A stretch of 64,000 nt of DNA, taken from contig NZ_LOHG01000014.1 of assembly GCF_022790535.1 (NCBI RefSeq), positions 60,220 to 124,219 of the forward strand, in the 5' to 3' direction. The stretch is from Pseudomonas maioricensis. Its GTDB lineage: Bacteria > Pseudomonadota > Gammaproteobacteria > Pseudomonadales > Pseudomonadaceae. This document shows, piece by piece, positions 16,460-24,950 of this stretch; position 1 is the first letter of the stretch, and every line of letters starts with the position of its first letter. A model generated the notes under the pieces. It had not been told where the DNA came from. It saw only the letters and a program-made list of their open reading frames with translations, and made no database searches. The translations under genes and the position numbers were made by a program.

Positions 16460-17239
16460 TTACTTCTCGACGAATGCACGCTCGATCAGATAGTCGCCTG
16501 GCTCACGCATACGCGGAGAAACCGTCAGACCGAAGCTGTTGAGCACTTCGCTGGTTTCGTCGAGCATGCTTGGGCTACCGCACAACATGGCGCGGTCGTC
16601 CTGAGGGTTGATCGGTGGCAGACCAATATCGCTGAACAACTTGCCGCTACGCATCAGATCAGTCAGACGACCTTCGTTCTCGAAAGGCTCGCGAGTAACG
16701 GTCGGGTAGTAGATGAGCTTGTCGCGCAGCGCGTCGCCGAAGAACTCGTTCTGTGGCAGGTGTTCGGTGATGAATTCGCGATAAGCGACCTCATTCACAT
16801 AGCGTACGCCGTGGCACAGAATGACTTTTTCAAAACGCTCATAGGTTTCAGGGTCTTGAATAACGCTCATGAACGGCGCCAGACCGGTACCCGTGCTCAG
16901 CAGATAAAGATGCTTGCCCGGCTTGAGGTCGTCGAGTACCAGCGTGCCCGTAGGCTTTTTGCTGATGATGATCTCATCGCCTTCCTTCAAGTGTTGCAAT
17001 TGCGAAGTCAGGGGACCATCAGGCACTTTAATGCTGAAGAATTCGAGATGCTCTTCCCAGTTGGGGCTGGCGATCGAATAGGCACGCATGAGCGGGCGCC
17101 CGTTTGGCTGCTGCAGACCGATCATGACGAACTGACCGTTCTCGAAACGCAGACCTGGATCGCGGGTGCACTTGAAACTGAAGAGTGTGTCGTTCCAGTG
17201 GTGGACGCTTAGAACACGCTCGTGGTTCATGTTGCTCAT
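16460..17239 (-). CDS. fpr: Ferredoxin/flavodoxin-NADP+ reductase Fpr
   Basis: 259 residues. FAD enzyme that exchanges electrons between NADPH and ferredoxin or flavodoxin, important in oxidative stress and Fe-S supply. Family marks: MRAYSIASPNWEEHLEF (FAD RxYS motif) near residue 50, STGTGLAPFMSVIQDPETYE (NADP site) near 115, MLCGSPSMLDE, and the C terminus EPGDYLIERAFVEK, as in P. aeruginosa FprA. Divergent from a LysR gene that corresponds to FinR, the known activator of fprA in P. putida. Confidence 0.96.
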   Translation of the reverse strand: MSNMNHERVLSVHHWNDTLFSFKCTRDPGLRFENGQFVMIGLQQPNGRPLMRAYSIASPNWEEHLEFFSIKVPDGPLTSQLQHLKEGDEIIISKKPTGTLVLDDLKPGKHLYLLSTGTGLAPFMSVIQDPETYERFEKVILCHGVRYVNEVAYREFITEHLPQNEFFGDALRDKLIYYPTVTREPFENEGRLTDLMRSGKLFSDIGLPPINPQDDRAMLCGSPSMLDETSEVLNSFGLTVSPRMREPGDYLIERAFVEK

Positions 17240-17312
17240 TTACGTGAAAACTCCTGAGATTCGCTTGCGCCGGGTAGGAACGCTATTGCGCGATATTCTA
17301 GTGGGAAGCACA

Positions 17313-17340
17313 ATATCTGTTAACTGAATTATTAAGATAT
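17313..17340. promoter_or_regulatory. Candidate FinR operator in the fpr-finR divergent region
   Basis: ATATCT (17313-17318), 16 bases, AGATAT (17335-17340), an AT-rich dyad with inner TTAA elements. It lies 20 bases before finR and 73 bases from the fpr start. LysR-type regulators usually bind such interrupted dyads in divergent promoters. The assignment is inferred from position only. Confidence 0.4.
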
Positions 17341-17360
17341 AGGTTATCGGTTATATAGAT

Positions 17361-18287
17361 ATGCGATTTACTTTACGTCAACTTCAGGTTTTTGTAGCCG
17401 TCGCCCAACAGGAAAGCGTTTCCCGGGCGGCGATCCTGCTATCGCTGTCCCAATCGGCCGCCAGCACGTCCATCACCGAACTGGAGCGACAGTCCAGCTG
17501 CCAGTTGTTCGACCGGGCGGGTAAACGCCTGAGCCTGAATGCCACCGGACGTCAGTTACTGCCCCAAGCGGTTGCCCTGCTGGACCAGGCCAAAGAGATC
17601 GAGGACTTGCTCAATGGTAAATCCGGTTTCGGCTCACTGGCGGTAGGTGCCACGCTGACCATCGGCAATTACCTGGCGACGCTGTTGATCGGCAGTTTCA
17701 TGCAGCGTCACCCGGAGAGCCAGGTCAAGCTGCATGTACAGAACACCGCTCACATCGTGCAGCAGGTCGCACACTACGAAATTGATCTGGGTCTGATTGA
17801 AGGCGATTGCACGCACGCTGACATTGAAGTGCAACGCTGGGTCGAAGACGAACTGGTCGTTTTCTGCGCCCCTCAGCACCCACTGGCCAAACGCGGACAT
17901 GCCAGCCTCGACGAACTGACCCAGGAAGCCTGGATCCTGCGTGAACAGGGCTCAGGAACCCGCCTTACGTTCGATCAGGCGATGCGTCATCATCGCAATG
18001 CACTGAATGTACGCCTGGAGCTTGAGCATACCGAGGCCATCAAACGTGCCGTCGAATCAGGCCTGGGGATCGGCTGCATATCGCGACTGGCGCTGCGGGA
18101 TGCGATTCGACGCGGCAGCCTGGTGGCAGTTGAAACGCCGGAGCTGGATCTTTCCAGAGAGTTCTATTTCATCTGGCACAAGCAGAAGTATCAGACCTCT
18201 GCCATGCGCGAGTTTCTCGACCTGTGCCGCTCGTTGACTGAAGGCGTCCAGCGCAGCGATGAAATCGTGCTGCCAAGCATGTACTAG
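17361..18287 (+). CDS. finR: LysR-family regulator FinR (activator of fpr)
   Basis: 308 residues. N-terminal winged helix-turn-helix (RFTLRQLQVFVAVAQQESVSRAA, LSQSAASTSITELE) and a periplasmic-binding-like effector domain (residues about 88-295). In P. putida FinR is encoded beside fprA, activates it under superoxide stress and also affects sulfur and cysteine-related genes. Here the divergent arrangement with fpr is the same, which supports the name. The effector is not evident from sequence. The stop codon is 5 bases from the stop of convergent dgkA, with no terminator between. Confidence 0.9.
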   Translation: MRFTLRQLQVFVAVAQQESVSRAAILLSLSQSAASTSITELERQSSCQLFDRAGKRLSLNATGRQLLPQAVALLDQAKEIEDLLNGKSGFGSLAVGATLTIGNYLATLLIGSFMQRHPESQVKLHVQNTAHIVQQVAHYEIDLGLIEGDCTHADIEVQRWVEDELVVFCAPQHPLAKRGHASLDELTQEAWILREQGSGTRLTFDQAMRHHRNALNVRLELEHTEAIKRAVESGLGIGCISRLALRDAIRRGSLVAVETPELDLSREFYFIWHKQKYQTSAMREFLDLCRSLTEGVQRSDEIVLPSMY

Positions 18288-18292
18288 GTGAT

Positions 18293-18658
18293 TCAGCCGA
18301 ACAGGATCAACAGCCATACAGCAGCGATCATGGTCAACGAGACCATCTGGGCAGCGCTGCCCATGTCTTTGGCGTTTTTCGAAAGAGGATGCAAATCCAG
18401 GGAAATGCGATCGATGGCCGCTTCAACCGCCGAATTGAGCAGTTCTACGATCAATGCCAGCAGGCACACCGCGATCAATAACGCGCGCTCGCCCTTGCTC
18501 ACATCGACGATAAAAGCCAGTGGCACCAGCACTACGTTGAGAAGCACCAATTGCCTGAAAGCGGCTTCACCCTTGAAAGCGGCAGACAGACCATCGAAAG
18601 AATAACCGGCGGCATTCAGGATACGTTTCAGGCCCGTTTGGCCTTTGAAAGGAGACAT
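18293..18658 (-). CDS. dgkA: Diacylglycerol kinase DgkA
   Basis: 121 residues, same as E. coli DgkA in size. Small trimeric inner-membrane kinase that converts diacylglycerol to phosphatidate, recycling lipid from osmoglucan or LPS modification. Three hydrophobic helices are seen (LVLLNVVLVPLAFIV, LLIAVCLLALIVELLNSAVE, AAQMVSLTMIAAVWLLILFG). The signature ELLNSAVEAAIDRI with the catalytic Glu is intact. ATG at 18658 (MSPFKGQTGLKRIL) is preferred; a TTG at 18676 would add six residues. Neither start has a strong ribosome-binding site. It lies 80 bases after erdR on the same strand. Confidence 0.94.
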   Translation of the reverse strand: MSPFKGQTGLKRILNAAGYSFDGLSAAFKGEAAFRQLVLLNVVLVPLAFIVDVSKGERALLIAVCLLALIVELLNSAVEAAIDRISLDLHPLSKNAKDMGSAAQMVSLTMIAAVWLLILFG

Positions 18659-18738
18659 AGATAGGCTGCTGTGCAAAAAAGATGATGGAAGCTAATTCAG
18701 GACAGATCAAAAAATTGTGAACGTTGGGTGGTCCAGAG

Positions 18739-19389
18739 TTATCCGTTTGGAGAAATCGATTCCAGCTGTTGCAGAAGCAGCGCAGCCTGAGTTCGTGTCC
18801 GCACACCCAGCTTGCGAAATATCGCCGTGACATGGGCCTTGATCGTTGCCTCGGACACAGTCAGCTCATAGGCAATCTGCTTGTTCAGCAATCCTTCACA
18901 GACCATGGTCAATACCCGGAACTGCTGAGGCGTGAGACTTGCCAGACCCGCGCTGGCGGCTTTGGCTTCATCAGAAACACTCACGGCTTCGTTAGCCTGC
19001 GGCGGCCACCAGACATCGCCTTCAAGTACCTTGCGCACGGCCTGCTGAATGGTCTCCAACGGGCTGGACTTGGGGATGAAGCCACTGGCACCAAACTCTC
19101 GAGACCTGACAACAATGGCGGCTTCTTCCTGCGCGGACACCATCACCACCGGAATCTGCGGATACTGGCCACGCAACAGGACCAGACCGGAAAAGCCATA
19201 AGCACCCGGCATATTCAAGTCCAGCAGGACCAGATCCCAGTCAGACTTCTCATCCAGACGCGCTTCAAGCTGGGCAATGCTCTCCGCCTCCACGAGTCTC
19301 ACATCAGGACCGAGGCCAAGGCTCAATGCCTGATGCAACGCGCTGCGGAACAGCGGATGGTCATCGGCAATCAGGATTTCGTAAGTCAT
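18739..19389 (-). CDS. erdR: LuxR/NarL-type response regulator ErdR
   Basis: 216 residues. Receiver domain with the acidic pair D9/D10, phospho-acceptor D57 (LVLLDLNMPG) and Lys near 107 (FIPKSS). The LuxR-type helix-turn-helix spans residues about 150-210 (LTPQQFRVLTMVCEGLLNKQ, SEATIKAHVTAIFRKLGV). ErdR (CrbR) with the hybrid kinase MxtR/CrbS controls acetate and ethanol use through acs. In P. aeruginosa erdR also sits next to dgkA, which supports the name. The kinase is not in this window. Upstream, 19390-19635 shows no gene I can support. Confidence 0.88.
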   Translation of the reverse strand: MTYEILIADDHPLFRSALHQALSLGLGPDVRLVEAESIAQLEARLDEKSDWDLVLLDLNMPGAYGFSGLVLLRGQYPQIPVVMVSAQEEAAIVVRSREFGASGFIPKSSPLETIQQAVRKVLEGDVWWPPQANEAVSVSDEAKAASAGLASLTPQQFRVLTMVCEGLLNKQIAYELTVSEATIKAHVTAIFRKLGVRTRTQAALLLQQLESISPNG

Positions 19390-19635
19390 GGGGTGGTCCT
19401 GTACTTATAAGTGGGCGCCGATCCATTCAGCGCCCAGCAAGGCATTGGCAAATGCCAGCAAACACGTGTCGCATCAATACGCAGCGCGAACCTCAGTCTG
19501 CGAAAAACAACCGTCCGGGCCTTTATGCGGCGCCAGCATGCCCAGCGAAACCGGGGTGGTCAAGCATTAACCCGGCAGCAAACAGAGGTTATTTCGCACA
19601 CATCTGCGCCTCACTCGCGAAGGCGCAATATCAAC

Positions 19636-20346
19636 TCAGAGAAAAGCCTTCAGATGGGTGTGAGAGACATCATCCGAATCAATGCTTTTTTGATACTTAG
19701 CGCCCAGATAGTGAGCAGTAAACACATCCAGATAAGCATCAAGCACCCCGCTGGCTTGCGTATCACCGGCCAGCTCCAGACACAATGCCGCGACTTCCGC
19801 CGTGCAAAAATGATCATCACGCTTCGAGCGGCGCAGGCGATAGCGGGACATCTGTTCCGGCTCAAGGCTGAGCACCGGAAACCGTTCAAGGTAAGGGCTT
19901 TTGCGAAACATCTTGCGCGCTTCGGGCCAGGTCGCATCCAGCAAGATGAAGAGCGGACGCTTGCCCTCTTCCGGAATGACCTGGTTGACCACCCGTTGCG
20001 GAGCCACAAACTCGCCCGGGAAAACAATATAGGGCTGCCATTGTGGGTCATCCAGCAATGCCAGCAACTGCTCATCGACCTCTATGCGCGACCAGCCAAA
20101 TGCATGAGTGTCATCGACAACGTCCGCAATCAGCCAGCCGGTATTGGTCGGCTTAAGCGGCTCAGTGTCGTACATGAGCAGACACATGGCCGAATTGGTC
20201 GCCACATTTGGCTTCCACCCACACAGGCAGTACTCGGGGATCACTCGACACTGATTGCAGCGTGGCGCGCGCGACCCACGTGCAATAAACGGCTTGGTAC
20301 TCTGCGCCAGACGGCGATCGCGCAGGCGAGAAACGGCGTGACTCAT
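19636..20346 (-). CDS. DTW-domain tRNA-uridine aminocarboxypropyltransferase-like protein
   Basis: 236 residues. A cysteine cluster near the N terminus (CNQCRVIPEYCLC) and the family motif LLDATWPEARKMFRKSPYL near residue 130 place it in the DTW/TapT-TuaA family. These use S-adenosylmethionine to put a 3-amino-3-carboxypropyl group on uridine (acp3U) of tRNA. Which tRNA position is modified cannot be told from sequence. The ATG at 20346 starts MSHAVSRLRDRRLAQ. The frame stays open upstream to 20547, but that extension is low-complexity and unlike the family. Ribosome-binding site weak. Divergent from the small secreted protein gene. Confidence 0.85.
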   Translation of the reverse strand: MSHAVSRLRDRRLAQSTKPFIARGSRAPRCNQCRVIPEYCLCGWKPNVATNSAMCLLMYDTEPLKPTNTGWLIADVVDDTHAFGWSRIEVDEQLLALLDDPQWQPYIVFPGEFVAPQRVVNQVIPEEGKRPLFILLDATWPEARKMFRKSPYLERFPVLSLEPEQMSRYRLRRSKRDDHFCTAEVAALCLELAGDTQASGVLDAYLDVFTAHYLGAKYQKSIDSDDVSHTHLKAFL

Positions 20347-20584
20347 AATGGCATGCGTCGATGAAAGGGAAGCGTGAACACTGCGATAACTCGGCGGGCT
20401 GAAAAGTCTGCGCAGTTTAACAGAGCCACGTCCTGTCCGGCCCGCGCTGTCGATGGACGAATCGCTTTCAATGCGCGTCATCCTTATACTTCGCCATCGT
20501 TCATGCACATCCAGCCCTGCTGCCTGCTGAACATACTTGCAAGTCACCGGTCCAACGGGCCAGTCACTGAATCAGGAGAATTTA

Positions 20585-20995
20585 ATGCTGCGCCTTACCG
20601 TCCCCACCCTCATGTTGCTGCTCGCTGTTCCGTTCTGCGCCCAGGCGGCGTCGAAGCAGGATTTCGAACTGAGCAAAATGCTTGAAAAAGTTGCGAAGGA
20701 AAGCAGCGTCGGCACACCGAGGGCCATCAACGAGGACATTCTTGATCAGGGTTACACGGTTGAGGGCAATCAGTTGATCAACCATTTGAGCGTTCGCGCG
20801 GGCCAGGCCCAGCAGATGCGTGCCAATCCTGACGCGGTACGCAACCAGTTGGGCAATAGCGTTTGCCACAACAATGGCTACCGCCAACTGATGAGCAAGG
20901 GAGCAGTACTCAAGTATCAGTTCACCGAGTACAAGACTAATCGTCCGGTAACCAGTCAGGTATTCAAGGCCAGCGACTGTTCGGTCAAGAAGTAA
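20585..20995 (+). CDS. Small secreted QSregVF-family protein (PA3611-like)
   Basis: 136 residues. AGGAGA lies 6 bases before the ATG. A signal peptide is clear: MLRLTVPTLMLLLAVPFCAQ with likely cleavage after AQA/A. The mature part has two cysteines (NSVCHNNGYR and ASDCSVKK at the end) that could form a disulfide. It resembles the P. aeruginosa protein PA3611, which defines the quorum-sensing-regulated virulence factor family. In non-pathogenic Pseudomonas its role is unknown. I name the family from memory of length and neighbourhood; a profile search is needed to confirm it. Confidence 0.8.
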   Translation: MLRLTVPTLMLLLAVPFCAQAASKQDFELSKMLEKVAKESSVGTPRAINEDILDQGYTVEGNQLINHLSVRAGQAQQMRANPDAVRNQLGNSVCHNNGYRQLMSKGAVLKYQFTEYKTNRPVTSQVFKASDCSVKK

Positions 20996-21028
20996 GAACG
21001 CACCAGCCCTCGTCCTGAGGAGCTGCCA

Positions 21029-21117
21029 TGTGGGAACCGGGCTTGCCCGCGATAAGGGCGACTCGATTCAACTGACACACCGAGGTGCCCGCATCGCGGG
21101 CAAGCCCGGCTCCCACA
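21029..21117. repeat. REP-like palindrome, TGTGGGAGCCGGGCTTGCCCGCGAT type
   Basis: 25-base arms with one mismatch (21029-21053 and 21093-21117) and a 39-base centre. The gene-free stretch 20996-21465 is mostly this element and the degenerate one at 21213-21258. Confidence 0.83.
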
Positions 21118-21212
21118 GCACCGCGTTGGCATCGGGTTTGCGATGGTGCCTGCGTAGACATTGGTTTTAATAGTGTTGGAGCGAGTGGCTGCTCCTACAG
21201 ACATCGTTCTCT

Positions 21213-21258
21213 AAGGCTGCGAAAGCGTTATTTCCGACGCGCAGATATTCGCAGCCTT
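21213..21258. repeat. Degenerate REP-like palindrome, AAGGCTGCGAA type
   Basis: 11-bp perfect inner arms (21213-21223 and 21248-21258). The flanks (CTGCTCCTACAG before, CAGCAGCTCCTACC after) look like two right-hand ends, as if one arm had been lost or recombined. Confidence 0.6.
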
Positions 21259-21465
21259 CAGCAGCTCCTACCGATTCGCCGTCACTGCCTGCCAGTGCTC
21301 TGTGTACCCTCTATTTCCCACTAGCTTGAACAGCGGAAATTTAATGCCATAAACAAACGTTGCCAGTTCCATGCAGGCTAGGCACATTATCGAATTGGAA
21401 TAAGCGTCACGCTTCAGACGACGGTGCGAGCTGGAGCGATGATTTCGCGCACGGAGAAGCCCTTA

Positions 21466-22581
21466 ATGCCTTATGTCCCTAATGACCTGCTGAGCAGCCA
21501 CTTTCAAAGTAACGGTAAAGACCTCACCAGCAAGATCGAAGAACAGATCAATCTGGTAGCCCCCAACAGTCCAAACCTTCCGCTCTATCGCGACATGATG
21601 CTGACCGTATTGCGCATGGCCCAGGACGATCGCAATCGCTGGAACGCAAAAATCACCCTGCAAGCCTTGCGCGAACTGGACAATGCCTTTCGAGTGCTTG
21701 AGCAGTTCCGCGGGCGCCGCAAGGTGACGGTCTTCGGCTCCGCCCGCACCCCCGTTGAACATCCACTGTATGCGCTGGCCAAGGAGCTTGGCGCATTGCT
21801 GGCCAAAGCGGATCTGATGGTCATCACCGGCGCGGGCGGCGGCATCATGGCCGCAGCCCATGAAGGCGCCGGGCTGAATCACAGCCTGGGCTTCAACATC
21901 ACTTTGCCGTTCGAGCAGCACGCTAACGCCACGGTCGAGGGCACAGGCAACCTGCTGCCCTTCCACTTCTTCTTTACGCGCAAGCTGTTCTTTGTCAAAG
22001 AAGCCGATGCGCTGGTGCTTTGCCCAGGTGGTTTCGGCACGCTTGATGAAGCTCTGGAAGTACTGACACTGATTCAGACCGGGAAAAGTCCACTGGTGCC
22101 TATCGTGCTACTGGACGTGCCAGGAGGAAGCTTCTGGCAGAGCGCGCTGGACTTCATCAAAAGTCAGCTGGAAGAAAATCACTACATTCTGCCAAATGAC
22201 ATGAAGCTACTGCGCCTGGTCTACAGCGCCGAAGAAGCAGTTGAGGAAATCGATCAGTTCTACAGCAACTTCCATTCAAGCCGCTGGCTGAAGAACAAGT
22301 TCATCCTGCGCATGCATCACCCGCTCACCGAGCAAGCCATTGCGCATATGCAAGAGGCATTCGCCGACCTGCGTCTGGCAGAAGACTTTCAGCAACATGC
22401 TTATCAGGGTGAAGAACACGAGGCTGATTTTAGCCATCTGACGCGCTTGGTGTTTAGTTTCAGTGGACGTAATCAAGGGCGGCTGCGGGAATTGGTCGAC
22501 TACATCAACCTGTCGGAAAACTGGGTTCAACCAGCAGCAAAGCTGAAAACCCGAGAATCCGAGTCGTCAAAAGAATCCTGA
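21466..22581 (+). CDS. LOG-family Rossmann-fold protein (TIGR00730-like)
   Basis: 371 residues. The central Rossmann domain carries VFGSARTPVEHP, ITGAGGGIMAAAHEGAG and the LOG signature CPGGFGTLDEALEVLTLIQ (PGGxGTxxE), which in characterised members cleaves ribosyl or nucleoside 5'-monophosphates. N- and C-terminal extensions make it longer than plant-type LOG proteins and shorter than E. coli PpnN, so the substrate is uncertain. ATG 21466 (MPYVPNDLLSSHF) has GGAG 9 bases upstream. In-frame starts at 21424 (GTG) and 21439 are less likely. The stop lies 3 bases from convergent recX. Confidence 0.85.
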   Translation: MPYVPNDLLSSHFQSNGKDLTSKIEEQINLVAPNSPNLPLYRDMMLTVLRMAQDDRNRWNAKITLQALRELDNAFRVLEQFRGRRKVTVFGSARTPVEHPLYALAKELGALLAKADLMVITGAGGGIMAAAHEGAGLNHSLGFNITLPFEQHANATVEGTGNLLPFHFFFTRKLFFVKEADALVLCPGGFGTLDEALEVLTLIQTGKSPLVPIVLLDVPGGSFWQSALDFIKSQLEENHYILPNDMKLLRLVYSAEEAVEEIDQFYSNFHSSRWLKNKFILRMHHPLTEQAIAHMQEAFADLRLAEDFQQHAYQGEEHEADFSHLTRLVFSFSGRNQGRLRELVDYINLSENWVQPAAKLKTRESESSKES

Positions 22582-22584
22582 GGA

Positions 22585-23052
22585 TCAGTCGTCCTCGCCA
22601 CGGCCGCTCAGCAGGCGGCCAATCATATCCATTGGATAACCACGGTAACTCAAGAAACGACCTTGCCTGGCACGTTCCCGCGCGTCTGCGGGCAACTGCC
22701 CGGCGAACTTGCGCTGCCAGATTTCATGCAGCTTTTCCTGCCAATCAAAACCACACTCCCGAATCGCCTGTTCGATTTCCGCGCGTTGCAATCCACGCTG
22801 ATTCAGCTCCTCGCGAATACGCGCAGGACCATAGCCCGAGCGTGCACGGTAAGAGACGAAACTTTCGAGGTAGCGCGCTTCTGACAACAGCCCTTCTTCA
22901 ACAAGGCGGTCGAGAGCAGGTTCGATGAGTTCAGGAGTTGCGCCGCGCTGACGCAGTTTGCGCGTCAGCTCGACACGACCGTGCTCGCGTCGTGCGAGCA
23001 GGTCCATTGCGGTGCGCCTTACGGCGACAGGTGTATCGAGTACAACCGACAT
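22585..23052 (-). CDS. recX: RecA regulatory protein RecX
   Basis: 155 residues, typical size. Binds and destabilises the RecA filament and inhibits its ATPase. All-helical, three-fold repeat protein with family text LARREHGRVELTRKLRQRG near residue 20 and a C-terminal RGYPMDMIGRLL. It starts 6 bases after the recA stop, so it is expressed by read-through of recA and shares its SOS control. Confidence 0.95.
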   Translation of the reverse strand: MSVVLDTPVAVRRTAMDLLARREHGRVELTRKLRQRGATPELIEPALDRLVEEGLLSEARYLESFVSYRARSGYGPARIREELNQRGLQRAEIEQAIRECGFDWQEKLHEIWQRKFAGQLPADARERARQGRFLSYRGYPMDMIGRLLSGRGEDD

Positions 23053-23058
23053 GATCTA

Positions 23059-24123
23059 TCAGAGATCAACGTCAGCTTCAGCCATGTCATCAGCAGGCGC
23101 TGGTGCACGAGAGGCTTCGGATTTGGTATCAACACCTGGAGTCAGCAGCTTCTCACGAATCATCTTCTCAAGGGTGGCACCAACTTCCGGGTTATCCGCC
23201 AGGAACTTGGCCGAGTTGGCTTTACCCTGGCCGATTTTGCTGCCTTGGTAGCTGTACCATGCACCGGACTTCTCTACGAAACCATGCAGTACGGCCAGAT
23301 CAATGATCTCGCCATTGAGGTAGATACCCTTGCCGTAAAGAATCTGGAACTCGGCCTGACGGAACGGCGGGGCCACCTTGTTCTTGACGACTTTGACACG
23401 GGTTTCACTGCCGACGACTTCGTCGCCCTCTTTAACTGCACCGGTACGACGGATATCCAGACGGACCGAAGCGTAGAACTTCAGCGCGTTACCACCAGTG
23501 GTGGTCTCCGGACTACCGAACATTACACCGATCTTCATACGGATCTGGTTAATGAAGATAACCAGACAGTTGGCGTTTTTGATGTTGCCGGTGATCTTGC
23601 GCAGCGCCTGAGACATCAGACGAGCCTGCAGACCCACGTGCATGTCACCCATTTCGCCTTCGATTTCAGCCTTCGGCACCAGAGCGGCAACGGAGTCGAC
23701 AACGATGACGTCGATTGCATTGGAACGCACCAGCATGTCGGTGATTTCCAGTGCCTGCTCACCGGTATCGGGCTGCGAAACCAGCAGGTCGTCAACATTG
23801 ACGCCCAGCTTGCCTGCGTATTCTGGATCAAGCGCGTGCTCGGCATCGACGAACGCACAAGTTGCACCCATTTTCTGGGCCTGGGCGATAACCGACAGCG
23901 TCAGCGTCGTTTTACCGGAAGACTCAGGACCATAGATTTCAACGATCCGGCCTTTCGGCAAACCACCGATACCCAGCGCGATATCGAGCCCGAGTGAACC
24001 GGTGGAGATAGAAGGAATCGCCTGGCGGTCATGGTCACCCATGCGCATTACGGCACCTTTACCGAATTGACGCTCGATCTGACCCAAGGCCGCAGCCAAG
24101 GCTTTCTTCTTGTTGTCGTCCAT
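23059..24123 (-). CDS. recA: Recombinase RecA
   Basis: 354 residues. Strand-exchange ATPase and LexA/UmuD co-protease. Walker A GPESSGKTTL near residue 66 and the RecA signature ALKFYASVRLDIRR near 215 are present, with MDDNKKKALAAALGQIERQF at the N terminus. The ATG at 24123 is chosen since the frame extends further without family similarity. GAGGAC lies about 5-10 bases ahead of it. A LexA box lies 51-66 bases upstream. Operon recA-recX. Confidence 0.98.
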   Translation of the reverse strand: MDDNKKKALAAALGQIERQFGKGAVMRMGDHDRQAIPSISTGSLGLDIALGIGGLPKGRIVEIYGPESSGKTTLTLSVIAQAQKMGATCAFVDAEHALDPEYAGKLGVNVDDLLVSQPDTGEQALEITDMLVRSNAIDVIVVDSVAALVPKAEIEGEMGDMHVGLQARLMSQALRKITGNIKNANCLVIFINQIRMKIGVMFGSPETTTGGNALKFYASVRLDIRRTGAVKEGDEVVGSETRVKVVKNKVAPPFRQAEFQILYGKGIYLNGEIIDLAVLHGFVEKSGAWYSYQGSKIGQGKANSAKFLADNPEVGATLEKMIREKLLTPGVDTKSEASRAPAPADDMAEADVDL

Positions 24124-24173
24124 TGAAGTCCTCACGTAATCAAATTCAATTAGGGGCCTGACGGCCACAACAC

Positions 24174-24189
24174 CTGTATAAGTAGACAG
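24174..24189. promoter_or_regulatory. LexA (SOS) box upstream of recA
   Basis: CTGTATAAGTAGACAG, exact CTG-N10-CAG format with an AT-rich centre. It lies 51 bases before the recA start and covers a TTATAC on the recA strand that could be the -10 element, so LexA would block the promoter directly. Confidence 0.9.
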
Positions 24190-24216
24190 TATTATTCCAC
24201 AGGGTTGAGCGCTCGC

Positions 24217-24717
24217 CTACCCCCGAGTTGGTATTTCTGCACTGACAAGCCGGATCAGCCCCTCTAGCGCGGCTTTCACCGTTTGTCGGCGCACCTCGTC
24301 ACGGTCTCCGGCGAACTGTTCGCGCCGTGAAATCAGCTTTTCACCCACGCCCCAGCACAACCATACAGTGCCGACCGGCTTCTCGACCGAGCCGCCATCG
24401 GGCCCGGCGACGCCACTGACCGCGACAGCAAATCCTGCACCGCTATGACGTTGCGCACCCGACACCATCGCGCGCACCACCTCTTCGCTGACCGCACCGA
24501 CGCGGGCAAACAACTCGGTCGGTACTTGCAACTGGAGGGTTTTCTGGTGATTGGAGTAAGTGACATAACCCGCCTCGAACCAGGCCGAACTGCCGGGTAT
24601 CCGGGTAATCGCTTCGGCGATGCCGCCGCCGGTACAGGACTCGGCGGTGCTGACCTGCGCGTTGATCGATTGCAGATGCTTGCCAAGGGTGGCGGCAAGC
24701 CGGGTGATTTCATCCAA
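24217..24717 (-). CDS. pncC: Nicotinamide-nucleotide amidohydrolase PncC (CinA C-terminal family)
   Basis: 166 residues from a TTG start. Deamidates NMN to nicotinic acid mononucleotide in NAD recycling. Family marks: STAESCTGGGIAEAITRIPG with the catalytic Ser, FEAGYVTYSNHQK, and VSGVAGPDGGSVEKPVGTVW, all as in E. coli PncC. The TTG at 24717 (DEITRLAATLG follows) has GGAAGAG about 7 bases upstream and gives the family length. A GTG at 24753 would add 12 residues. In Pseudomonas the gene usually lies between mutS and recA, as here. Confidence 0.92.
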   Translation of the reverse strand: MDEITRLAATLGKHLQSINAQVSTAESCTGGGIAEAITRIPGSSAWFEAGYVTYSNHQKTLQLQVPTELFARVGAVSEEVVRAMVSGAQRHSGAGFAVAVSGVAGPDGGSVEKPVGTVWLCWGVGEKLISRREQFAGDRDEVRRQTVKAALEGLIRLVSAEIPTRG

Positions 24718-24818
24718 GATGCTCTTCCTTTGGAAAGGCGAGTAAACCAACACCGTACACGAGCGCTTCGAAGGTGCAAGCAGAGAGCGGCCTGATCGCG
24801 ACCGCCCTCATGTATGCG

Positions 24819-24950
24819 TCATTTATCCCGGGTTTTCGGGCAGTGCGGCTTCTTGATGGTTTCAACCGTTGTTTCCTTCGGGCGTCGCCGGGCCTCCTCG
24901 ATGGGAATGAAACGCCCGCTTCCGGAATCCCTTCCGCGTTTGTTAGCCAT
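24819..24950 (-). CDS. Small basic protein of 43 residues, unknown
   Basis: Reads MANKRGRDSGSGRFIPIEEA at the start and ends KKPHCPKTRDK before a TGA at 24819-24821. The ATG has AAAGGAAT about 7 bases upstream, a good ribosome-binding site. The product is very basic and hydrophilic, with no membrane segment or signal peptide. It lies about 100 bases upstream of pncC on the same strand and could be co-transcribed with it. I do not recognise a family. The strong ribosome-binding site and biased composition support coding, but such a short frame could be chance. The rest of 24951-25214 shows no gene. Confidence 0.55.
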   Translation of the reverse strand: MANKRGRDSGSGRFIPIEEARRRPKETTVETIKKPHCPKTRDK

